Both the position numbers and the translations under genes were made by a program. A stretch of 64,000 nucleotides of DNA, taken from positions 1 to 64,000 of the forward strand of contig NZ_ASJB01000057.1 of NCBI RefSeq assembly GCF_000478275.1. Reading direction: 5' to 3'. Source of the DNA: Amycolatopsis orientalis DSM 40040 = KCTC 9412 (GTDB taxonomy: Bacteria > Actinomycetota > Actinomycetes > Mycobacteriales > Pseudonocardiaceae). Positions 41,406-50,900 of the stretch are shown here, piece after piece. Numbering within the stretch: position 1 is the first letter of the stretch; every line of letters begins with the position of its first letter. The notes beneath the pieces are model-generated. The model was not told the DNA's origin. It worked only from the letters and a program-made list of their open reading frames with translations, and made no database searches.

Positions 41406-41451
41406 TTTACGGTGTATCTATCATATTTACGGTGTACGTTTACACTGTAAA
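41406..41451. promoter_or_regulatory. TetR operator cluster before the monooxygenase
   Basis: TTTACGGTGTA at 41406-41416 and again at 41426-41436, the latter paired with TACACTGTAAA (41441-41451; one mismatch) across 4 nt. It lies between the start codons 41383 and 41464. Confidence 0.6.
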
Positions 41452-41463
41452 TACGGGGGTGCC

Positions 41464-42885
41464 GTGAACGACGTGATCATCGTGGGCGGCGGACCGGTCG
41501 GCCTGCTGCTGGCGGGCGAGCTCCGCCTGGCCGGGGCCGATCCGCTCGTCCTGGAAGCGGCCGACGGGTCGCTTCGCCGGAACCGGAGTTACGGAGTGCG
41601 CGGGCTCAACGGCCGCACCTCGCAATCTCTGCGGCTGCGGGGACTGACCGAGGCGTTCTCGGCGGCGCAGGCCGAGATGTTCCAAGTCGCCCGGGGAATC
41701 TCGCGCCAGATGAAAGGCAACCGTGCCAGGGGGCACTTCGCCGGTCTGCCGCTGGTCGAGGACGAGGTCCCGCCGGGTGCGGCCGGTGGGTTCATCCTCA
41801 AACAGCATGTGCTGGAAGGGATCCTCACCGAGTGGGCGACGGGGCTCGGCGTCCGTGTCCGTCAGGGCAGTGAGGTCGTCGACGTCGTACAAGAGGAGTC
41901 GTCGGTCCGCGCTGTGATCGCCGACGGCCGGTCCGAGCGAGCCGGCTACCTGGTGGGCTGCGACGGCGGCCGCAGCGTCGTGCGGAAACGGTCGGGGATC
42001 GCGTTCCCCGGTACGGGCGCGACGATGACCGGCCGGATCGCCCGGGCCGAACTCGCCGACCCCGGCGCGGTGAAGTCGTCCATGCACGGTCCCGGCGGGA
42101 TGCTGAACCTGTCCCTGATCCCGGGTGAGATCGCCACCATGGAGTTCGACGGCGGACCGGGGGACCGGGACGCGCCACTGACGCTGGAGGAGATGCGGGC
42201 GAGCATCAGCCGCGTCAGCGGGGTCGACGTGCGAGTCGCCAGGCTGGACGGTGGAATCCGCTTCAGCGACAACACGCGGCAGGCCGCCACCTACCGGCGC
42301 GGGCGCGTGCTCCTGGCGGGCGACGCTGCCCATGTGCATTCGCCGGTCGGCGGGCAGGGACTGAACCTCGGCCTCCAGGACGCGATGAACCTCGGCTGGA
42401 AACTGGGCCTGGTGGTGCGGGGCGCGGCACCGGAGTCCTTATTGGACACTTACACCACCGAACGGCATCCGGTCGGGGCACGCGTGCTGCGCAACACGCG
42501 TGCCCAGATCGCGCTGATGCGTCCCGGTCCGCAGGTCGCCGCGCTCCGGGAGGTGCTGGCGGAGACACTGGAGATCCCGGCGGCCAAGCGGCATTTCATC
42601 GCGATGGGGAACGGGACCGAAATCGACTACGCGCCGGACGCCGAGCACCCGCTGGTCGGCCGCTTCGCCCCGGTGCCGCTGGTGTCCGAGGACGGTCGCG
42701 CGCTGCTGGTGACCGGCTCCGAGGCGATCAGGAAGACGGCGGACGGCCACGACCGGATCCGGACCATCGAGACGCGCACCGGCCCGGACTTCCTGGCGAG
42801 GCCGGACGGGTACGTCGCGTGGGCCACCTCGGACGGTGACACCGCCGGGCTGGCCGAAGCTCTCGCAGGGCTTGGGGTCTCGTGA
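41464..42885 (+). CDS. FAD-dependent aromatic monooxygenase (group A, PgaE/Rox-like)
   Basis: 473 residues. FAD motif VIIVGGGPVGLLLAGELRLAGA, the DG-type YLVGCDGGRSVVRKRSGI, and the GD motif LLAGDAAHVHSPVGGQGLNL. The C-terminal 80 residues are thioredoxin-like (LVTGSEAIR ... RPDGYVAWA) as in PgaE and rifampicin monooxygenase. Uses NADPH and O2 to hydroxylate an aromatic compound; antibiotic or phenol substrates are possible. Regulated by the divergent TetR. GTG 41464 is the family start. Its TGA lies within palindromic element A copy 4. Confidence 0.85.
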   Translation: MNDVIIVGGGPVGLLLAGELRLAGADPLVLEAADGSLRRNRSYGVRGLNGRTSQSLRLRGLTEAFSAAQAEMFQVARGISRQMKGNRARGHFAGLPLVEDEVPPGAAGGFILKQHVLEGILTEWATGLGVRVRQGSEVVDVVQEESSVRAVIADGRSERAGYLVGCDGGRSVVRKRSGIAFPGTGATMTGRIARAELADPGAVKSSMHGPGGMLNLSLIPGEIATMEFDGGPGDRDAPLTLEEMRASISRVSGVDVRVARLDGGIRFSDNTRQAATYRRGRVLLAGDAAHVHSPVGGQGLNLGLQDAMNLGWKLGLVVRGAAPESLLDTYTTERHPVGARVLRNTRAQIALMRPGPQVAALREVLAETLEIPAAKRHFIAMGNGTEIDYAPDAEHPLVGRFAPVPLVSEDGRALLVTGSEAIRKTADGHDRIRTIETRTGPDFLARPDGYVAWATSDGDTAGLAEALAGLGVS

Positions 42886-42924
42886 GTGGTAATGACGGTT
42901 CTAACCGTCATTACCACTCACGAG
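42879..42924. repeat. 46-bp palindromic element A, copy 4
   Basis: Identical to copy 1. It supplies the stop codons of both convergent neighbours: TGA at 42883-42885 (plus) and TAA at 42911-42913 (minus). Confidence 0.9.
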
Positions 42925-43882
42925 GCAGGGCGGGCGACCAGGTCAGCCGAGGGTCCGTCTGGACGAAGCTGCCCAGCAGCTGATCGATCTGGGTCAGCAC
43001 GTCGAGGTCCAGCGCCACCCCGGACGCCTTCGCGTTCTCGGTCACCTGCGCGGCGCTGCTCGCCCCGGTCACCACCGAGGCGACGGTGTTGTGCTGGAGC
43101 GTCCACGCGAGCGCCAGCTGGGCCATGGTCAGCCCGGCCTCGTCGGCGACGCCGCGCAGCATGCCGACGCGGTCGAGGAGATCCGGCAGGAGCAGCGGCC
43201 GGGCCTCGACCGCCTTCGCGGCCCGCGAGTCCGGGGGGATCTCGCCGGCCCGGTACTTGCCGGTCAGCACCCCCTGGGCGAGGGACACCGAGGCGAACTG
43301 GCCGATGCCCGCGCGTTCGCACACCGGCATCACCTGTGCCTCGGCGACCCGCCAGAGCATCGAGTAGTGCGGCTGGTTGGCGATGAGCGGGACACCGAGC
43401 CGGTCGGCGATCGGCTTGGCCTCCAGCAACTGTTCGGCCGTCCATTCCGCGGTGCCCGCGTAGAGGATCTTCCCTTGCCGCACCAGATCCGACAGCGCGA
43501 GGAAGGTCTCCTCCAGCGGGGTGCGGTAGTCGAACCGCAGCAACTGGTAGACGTCGACGTAGTCGGTGCGCAGGCGCCGGAGCGAACCGTGCAGCGACGT
43601 CGTCAGGTGCTTGCGGCTGAGACCGGCGTCGTTGACCCCCGGGCCTTCCGGCCAGAACACCCCGGTGCACAGCACGAGATCGTCACGGCGCGCGGAGGCC
43701 AGGGCGGCGGCGAGGTTCACTTCGGCGTCGCCGCCGTCCCAGGCCGCGGCGGTGTGGAACGTCGTGATGCCCGCGTCGAGCGCGGCCTGGACGCACTCCG
43801 CGCCGTCGCGATGCGTGAGCCAGTTGCCGTAGGAGAGTTCGCTGACGGACAGCCCGCTCGCGCCGAGCCTGCGGTATTCCAT
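42911..43882 (-). CDS. Aldo/keto reductase-like protein lacking the catalytic tetrad
   Basis: 323 residues, KvB-beta-like AKR fold (MEYRRLGASGLSVSELSYGNW, GLSRKHLTTSLHGSLRRLRTDYVDVYQ, VVTGASSAAQVTENAKA). The four catalytic positions are all changed: FDTAxVY is FHTAAAW (Asp to His, Tyr to Trp), TK is TG (Lys to Gly) and the His after YVDVYQ is Leu. The NADP-binding C-terminal segments look intact. So it may be a pseudoenzyme or binding protein. Follows the SDR gene by 2 nt, so co-translated. Its C-terminus is encoded by palindromic element A. Confidence 0.8.
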   Translation of the reverse strand: MEYRRLGASGLSVSELSYGNWLTHRDGAECVQAALDAGITTFHTAAAWDGGDAEVNLAAALASARRDDLVLCTGVFWPEGPGVNDAGLSRKHLTTSLHGSLRRLRTDYVDVYQLLRFDYRTPLEETFLALSDLVRQGKILYAGTAEWTAEQLLEAKPIADRLGVPLIANQPHYSMLWRVAEAQVMPVCERAGIGQFASVSLAQGVLTGKYRAGEIPPDSRAAKAVEARPLLLPDLLDRVGMLRGVADEAGLTMAQLALAWTLQHNTVASVVTGASSAAQVTENAKASGVALDLDVLTQIDQLLGSFVQTDPRLTWSPALPREW

Positions 43883-43884
43883 GC

Positions 43885-44685
43885 TCACCTCTTCCTCGCG
43901 CCGGCTTCGAGGATGGTGCGGTCGATCCACTCGTCGAGCCCCGCCGCCTTACGCGCGTAGGTCTCCCGCACCGATTCGTGCGGCAGGATCAGGAACTCCT
44001 CCGACGCCAGCCCGTGCACGACGGACTCCGCCACGTCCTCCGGTTCCAGCAACGGCGCCGCGGCGGCGATCGCGAGCGCGGCGGGGTGCCCGGCCGCGAT
44101 CCCCGGCTCCAGCAACGCGGTCCGCACCCCGAGCGGGCACAGCGCGCTGACCCGCACGCCGCGCGGCCGGTAGGTGATGGCCAGCCATTCGGCGAGCCCG
44201 ACGGCCGCGTGTTTGGTCACCGAGTACGGCGCGTCGCCGGGGGTGCCGAGCAGACCCGCTCCCGAAGCCGTGATCAGCAGATATCCGTGCCCCCGGCTCA
44301 GCATCGCGGGGAGCGCGACCTGGGCGGCGTGCACATGCTGCATGACGTTGATCGCCCACGACCGGGACCACTGCTCGTCGGCGGCGTGCACACCCGTCCC
44401 GAACGCGGCGCCGGCGTTGGAGCAGAACAGGTCCACCGGGCCGAACGCCGTACGCGCTTCGGTCACCAGCATCTTCAAGTCCTCTTTGGACGACGCGTCG
44501 GCGTGGCGCGCGATCGCGGCACCACCCGAGGCCGTGATCCCGGCGACGACCTCCTCCGCCGCGTCGAGATCGAGGTCGGAGACCACCACTCCGGCGGCGC
44601 CCTCGGCGGCGAACCGCCGGGCCATGGCGGCGCCGATACCGTGTGCCGCGCCGGTCAGCACGACGACTCGTCCTATCACTTCCAC
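43885..44685 (-). CDS. Classical short-chain dehydrogenase/reductase
   Basis: 266 residues. NAD(P) motif VVVLTGAAHGIGAAMARRF, SNAGA, catalytic Ser in LLITASGAGLLG and YSVTK (Tyr-xxx-Lys). An Asp at the end of strand 2 (VVVSDLDLD) suggests NAD(H). GTG 44685 has GGAG five nt upstream. First gene of a two-gene operon with the tetrad-less AKR; divergent from the PKS cluster. Substrate unknown. Confidence 0.87.
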   Translation of the reverse strand: MEVIGRVVVLTGAAHGIGAAMARRFAAEGAAGVVVSDLDLDAAEEVVAGITASGGAAIARHADASSKEDLKMLVTEARTAFGPVDLFCSNAGAAFGTGVHAADEQWSRSWAINVMQHVHAAQVALPAMLSRGHGYLLITASGAGLLGTPGDAPYSVTKHAAVGLAEWLAITYRPRGVRVSALCPLGVRTALLEPGIAAGHPAALAIAAAAPLLEPEDVAESVVHGLASEEFLILPHESVRETYARKAAGLDEWIDRTILEAGARKR

Positions 44686-44986
44686 ATGCGCTCCATGGTT
44701 ATCGATACTGCTTTCGATGACAATTCTTCTGTTTTGTTATGCCGGTGAGCAATGCCCCGTCCAAATCTGGAATGGGGGTGATAAAAGTGCAGGTCAGAGG
44801 CTTGTTCTGAGCGTGTCGACATATTTGTTTCCGGCGCCGGACTTTAGCATGCGTTCCCTTGTTTTCCGAGTTTTCGCACTGGAGTATTGCGCTCTCTGCG
44901 GCAAGTAGGTTATTTCTTGGGAATCCCGCTGAGGATCACCGAACCCGGCGAGGTTCGACCAGCCCAGCCGAACAGGAGGTCCGCCG
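44686..44986. other. AT-richer intergenic region upstream of the PKS cluster
   Basis: Clearly lower in GC than the surrounding DNA. Contains the perfect palindrome TCCGGCGCCGGA (44830-44841) and AGGAGG (44974-44979) before the PKS start. Several TTG/TAT-like hexamers exist but none has convincing spacing, so I name no promoter. Probably holds the regulatory signals of the PKS operon and the divergent SDR operon. Confidence 0.45.
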
Positions 44987-47900
44987 GTGAAGCATGCGAC
45001 GGCGCGCACGCGGGTACTCGGCGTCAACCCGCTCGGACGGCCGGATCCCGGGCTGGCGGCCGCCGTCGCCAGGGGCGGCGGGCTCGGCCTCCTGGACATC
45101 GGTTCCGCCGGGTCCATCGGGTCCACAGTGGACAAAGGGTTCCCGTTCGGGATCCGGATCCCGGCAGACGGCCGGGTGCGGCCGGAAGAGGTGCGGGAGA
45201 GTGGCGCGGGGCTCGTCCTGCTGTCCGAAGGCGCGGTCTGCCAGGGCAGGGTCGAGGCTCCCGTACTGGCCGAGGTGACCGGCGTCGAGCAGGCCGTCCG
45301 GATGCTCGGCGCCGGCGCCTCCGGTCTGGTGGCCAGGGGCGCCGAAGCGGGCGGCTCGGACCTCACCACGTTCGTTCTCCTGCAACGGTTGCTGGAGCGG
45401 TTCGGCGACGACGTCCCCGTGTGGGCGTACGGCGGCATCGGACCGCGGACCGCGGTGGCCGCGATCGCCGGAGGCGCCGCCGGGGTGGTGCTCGACGGGC
45501 TCGGCCTGTTCCCGGAGGCCGATGTGCCCGCCGTGGCCGGGATCGAACTGGCCAGGGCCGACGACGGACTCGCGAACCTGTTCAAGAACCGCTTCGAGGA
45601 CGCGGAAAGCGCTGTCCGATCGATCGTGCGGTCCCTCGCCGTGCCTCCCTCGGCGCACCCCGCGGACCAGGGCGCGCGCCTGTGCCGCACCCTGGGGACC
45701 GGTCTCCCGGTGGTGCAGGGGCCGATGACGCGGGTGAGCGATCAGCCCGGCTTCGCCGCCGCGGTCGCCGCGCACGACGGCTTCCCGTTCGTCGCGGTGG
45801 CCACCGCGAACGGCGCCAAGACCACCGAACTGCTCGGCCGCACCGCCGAAGCGCTCGGTGACCGGCCCTGGGGCGCGGGCATCCTCGGCTTCGTCCCGGA
45901 GGCACTGCGCGCCGAACAGCTCGCCGCGGTCCGCGCCGCCCGCCCGCGCTGCGTGCTGATCGCGGGCGGGAAACCCGCGCAGGCCAAGGCGCTGGAAGCC
46001 GACGGGATCGCGACGTTCCTGCATGTACCCTCGCCGATCCTCCTGCGGCAGTTCCTCGACGCCGGGGTCCGCCGGTTCGTCTTCGAAGGCGCCGAATGCG
46101 GTGGGCACATCGGCCCGCGGTCGAGTTTCGTGCTCTGGGAACAGCAGTTGGACGTCCTGCGCGAACACGGCGCCGACGACGTCGAGGTGCTGTTCGCGGG
46201 CGGGATCCACGACGCCCGGTCCGCCGCGATGGTCGCCGCGATGGCGGAGCCGCTGAAAGGCGGCGGAACCGGCGTCCTGATGGGCACCGCGTACCTGTTC
46301 ACCGAGGAGGCCGTCACGCACGGCGCCATCACGGGGGTCTTCCAGGACCGCGTGCTCGGCGCCGGGTCCACGGTCACCCTGGAGACCGCGCCCGGCCATC
46401 TCACCCGGTGCCTGCCCAGCCCGTACACCGACGAGTTCGCCGCGCTCAAGGCCGGGCTCCGCGCGGACGGCGTCCCACCGCAGGAGGCCTGGCAACGGCT
46501 GGAGGAGCTGAACACCGGACGGTTGCGGATCGCCAGCAAGGGGATCCGGCGTGACGGCGACGCCCTGGTCGAGGTCGACACCCTCGGTCAGCTGGCCGAA
46601 GGCATGTACATGGCGGGCCAGGTCACGGTCCTGCGGGAACAGCGCACCGATATCGCCGCCCTGCACCGGGAAGTCACCGACGGCGCGGCGGAACTGCTCG
46701 CCGCCCGCGCGGCGCCCGAAGCCATCGAGTCCTCTGTGGACGGTGACATCGCCATCGTCGGCATGGCGTGCGTCTTCCCCGGAGCGCCGGACCTCCCGGC
46801 CTTCTGGTCCAACATCCTGCACGGCGCGGACGCCGTCACCGAGGTGCCGGATCAGCGCTGGGACAAGGCGGTCTACGCCGACGAGTCGACGTCGAAATGG
46901 GGTGGCTTCCTGCCCGCGGTGGACTTCGACCCGCTCGCGTACGGCATCCCGCCCAAGTCGATGGGCAGCATCGACCCGGCCCAGCTCGTGTCGCTGCAGA
47001 CGGCGCGGCGCGCTCTCGAAGACGCGGGCTACGGCGACGGCGGCTTCGACCGCGAGCGCACCAGCGTCATCTTCGGCGCCGAAGCCGGGGGAGACCTGGC
47101 CAACGCCGGTGTCCTGCGCGCGCTGCTGCCCAGCTATCTCGAAGACGTCCCGGAAGAGCTGCTCGCGCAGCTGCCGGAACTGACCGAAGACTCGTTCCCC
47201 GGCACGCTCGCCAACGTCATCTCCGGCCGGATCGCCAACCGGCTCGACCTCGGCGGCGCCAACTACACCGTGGACGCCGCGTGCGGATCGTCGCTGGCGG
47301 CGCTGGACCTCGCGGTCAAGGAACTGCGGGCGGGCACCAGCGGGATGGTCCTGTGCGGCGCGGTCGATCTGCACAACGGCATCAACGACTACCTCATGTT
47401 CACCTCCGCGGGCGCGCTGTCGCCGACCGGACGGTGCCGTCCGTTCGACGCGGCGGCGGACGGGATCGCGCTCGGCGAGGGCGTCGCGTGCCTCGTGCTC
47501 AAGCGGCGTGCCGACGCCGAACGCGACGGCGACCGGGTCTACGCCGTGGTCAAGGGGGTCGGCGCGGCGAGCGACGGCAAGGCGCTCGGTCTCACCGCGC
47601 CCCGGCCGGAGGGGCAGCGGCGCGCGCTCGAACGGGCCTACCGCGACGCGGGCGTCTCTCCGGCGGACGTCTCGCTGGTGGAGGCGCACGGCACCGGCAC
47701 GGTCGTCGGCGACGCCACCGAACTGACCACGCTCACCGAGTTCTTCCTCGACGCGGGCGCCGAGCCGGGCGGCTGCGCGCTGGGTTCGGTGAAGAGCCAG
47801 ATCGGGCACACGAAATGCGCCGCGGGACTGGCGGGCCTGATGAAGGCGGCGCTGGCGCTGTGGCACGAGATCGTGCCGCCCACCCTGCATCTGAGCAGGC

Positions 47901-50900
47901 CGAACCCCGCCTGGGACGCCGGGCGCAGTCCCTTCACCTTCTCCACCGGTGCCCGGCCGTCGCCGATTCCGCACGGGCGCGGGTTCGCCGGGGTGAGCGC
48001 GTTCGGGTTCGGCGGGACCAATTTCCACGCGGTGCTGGCGGCCCCGGGTGTCCCGCCTGACCGGCGCCACGGGCCGCGGGACTGGGACGCCGAGCTGTTC
48101 CTGCTGCGAGGGTCCGATGTGGACGGTGCGAGGGCCGTGCTGCGCGATCTGCTGTCGGGCAGCGATGGTCGTCCGCTGCGAGAGATCGCCGCGCTCGCCG
48201 CCGAGCGGGGCGGCTCCGGGCCGGTGCGGCTCGCGGTCGTCGCGAGCGACCTCGCGGAGCTGCGTGAGGCCGCCGAGAACCGCGGCGGGCTCACCGCGGA
48301 GGACACGGAACCGGGTGCCGTCGCGTTCCTGTTCCCCGGACAGGGCAGCCAGCGGACCGGCATGCTGGCGGAGCTGTTCGTGCACTTCCCGGAGCTGGCC
48401 GACGTCCTGCGGCTCGCGCCGGAGGTCGCCGCGAAGACGTTCCCGCCGCGTGCCTTCGGTGAGGAGGCCCGTGCGGGACAGGACGAGGCGCTCAAGGACA
48501 CGCGTGTCGCCCAGCCCGCGCTCGGGCTCGTCGAATCGGCCGTCTGCCGCCTGCTCGCCGACCTCGGTGTCCGGCCGGATCTGCTGGCCGGGCACAGCTA
48601 CGGGGAACTGACCGCGTTGTCGGTCGCCGGCGCCTTCGACACCCCGACCCTGGTGGCGCTCAGCCGCGCCAGGGCCCGCTCGATCGCCGAAGTCGCGGGT
48701 GCCGACCCCGGGGCGATGGCCGCGGTGAAGGCGTCCCGTGAGGAGATCGCCGCCACCCTCGATCGGCCCGACGTCGTTCTGGCCAACCACAACGCGCCCG
48801 AGCAGACCGTCCTTTCCGGACCGACCGCGGCCGTCGAAGACGCCGTCCGGGAGCTGCGGGAACGGGGGATCGCCGCCAAGCGGATCCCGGTCGCGTGTGC
48901 CTTCCACAGTCCGCTGGTGGCCGGGGCGAGCGACGTGTTCGCCGTCGATCTCGACAACGCCGAGATCGGCGACCCCGGCCCGCCGGTGTGGTCGAACCGC
49001 ACCGCACGGCCGTACGCGCCCGGGGAGGTACGTGCCGGACTGGCCGCGCAGATCGGGTCACCGGTGCGGTTCGTCGAGCTGATCGAGGACATGTACGCCG
49101 CGGGCGCGCGCACGTTCGTCGAGGCGGGCCCGGGGCAGGTGCTTTCCCGGCTGGCCAAGGAGATCCTCGGCGACCGGCCGCATACCGTGATCGCCTGCGA
49201 CCCCGGCGGACCCGGTCTGCGGGGGTTCCTCACCGCACTCGCGCGGCTGGCGCTCACCGGTGTCGACGTGCGCACCGAACGGCTTTTCCGCGGCCGCGTC
49301 CGCGTCGGCCCGCCTCCCGCTCCCGCCTGGACCGTGGACGGCCAGACCGTCCGCGCCCCCGGCGGCGAGGTCCCCGCCCATGGGCTCGTGCCCGCCCGAC
49401 GAATCCCGAGGACGACCATGAACCAGCCCGCGCCCGGTCGTGACCAGGCCGTCGTCGAATTCCTCCGCACCAGCCGCGAGATGCTGGCGGCGCAGCGGGA
49501 CGTGATGCTGGGGTACCTCGGCACCGCGCCGCTTCCCGTGGCGCCGGTCGCGGCCCCGGTGGCCGCAGTGGACCCGGTACGGCTGCCGCCGGTCGAGGAA
49601 CCGGTCGTGGCCGCGCCCGCCGCCGACCCGGAGCCCGTCGCCGAGGCCCCGGTCACGGACGTCCTTGCCACCGTGATCGGCGCGATCAGCGAACGCACCG
49701 GCTATCCGGCCGAGATGATCGACGCCGATCTCGACCTCGAAGCGGATCTTTCCATCGACTCCATCAAACGCACCGAAATCGCGGGCTCGCTGCTGGCGAA
49801 GCTCGGCCTCTCCGGACGGGTGCACGACGACGCCCAGGATCAGCTCAGCCGCGACAGGACGGCGAGCGCGCTGGCCGCGCGGCTGCGGAAATGGCTGGAG
49901 CCCGCGGCGCCGGTCGCCGCGACACCGGCGCCCGAGGAGTCCCCGGCGGGCCGCGCGCCCGGCCGGTACCTGCTCAGCCGGGTCGCCGCCCCGCTCGGCA
50001 CCCCCGATCTCACCAAGGTGGGCGGCAAGACGATCGCGGTGAGCTTCGAACCCGGCCAGGAGGAGCTGGCCGAGTCGGTCCGCGCGGTGTTCGCCGAGGC
50101 GGGCGCGCTGCCGGGAGCGTTGGACGACGCGGACGTCCTGCTCGTGCTGAACCCGTTGTCCGAGGCCGAGGAACCGGTCGCGGCGCAGGTCTTCGGGCTG
50201 CTCAAGGACGCCAGGGGAGCGGTGGTCGTGGTGGCCGGCCCGGGAGCCGGGCACACCGCCGGGCTGCGTGGCCTGGTCCGCGCCGCGGCCAGGGAACGCA
50301 CCGAGCCGACCAGACTGGTCGAACTGGAGTCCACAGTGGACCTCGCACGGATAGTGCTGGAAGAGGTGATCGCCGAGGGTCCGGCCGCCGTGCGATACGA
50401 CACCGCCGGTCGCGCCGCCTTCGAGCCGTCGGCCGGCTCCCTCGGCTCGATCGCGTACGCCGGTGCGGGCCCCGGCGGCGGCGAGACCAAGGCGCTCGGG
50501 CTCGGCGCGGATTCGGTGCTGCTGCTGATCGGCGGGGCCCGCGGGATCACCGCGCGGGCGGCGGTCGCGCTGGCGGCGAGTGGCTGCCGGATCGAACTGG
50601 CCGGGCGCACGCCGTGGCCCGCCGAACCCGGCGACGAGGACCTGCCCGCCGACGCGCAGGGGATGCGTTCGGCCCTGGCCGCGCGCGGCGGTTCGCTGGC
50701 GGAGATCGAACGCCGGGTGCGCACCGTGCTGGCCCAGCGCGAGATCGCCAGGACCCTCGATCAGATCGGCGCCGCCGGTGGTACCGCGGCCTACCGGTCG
50801 CTCGACGTCCGCGACGGTACCGCCGTCCGGCAGCTGGTCAAGGATCTGCACACCCGCTACGGCCGGATCGACGGCGTCGTCCACGCGGCCGGGGTGATCG

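Noticed and set aside
44936..48907. Very long antisense open frame opposite the first PKS gene
   Set aside because: High GC at third codon positions keeps the opposite frame open; the peptide is Arg/Gly/Pro-rich, has no domain motifs, and mirrors a well-supported PKS.
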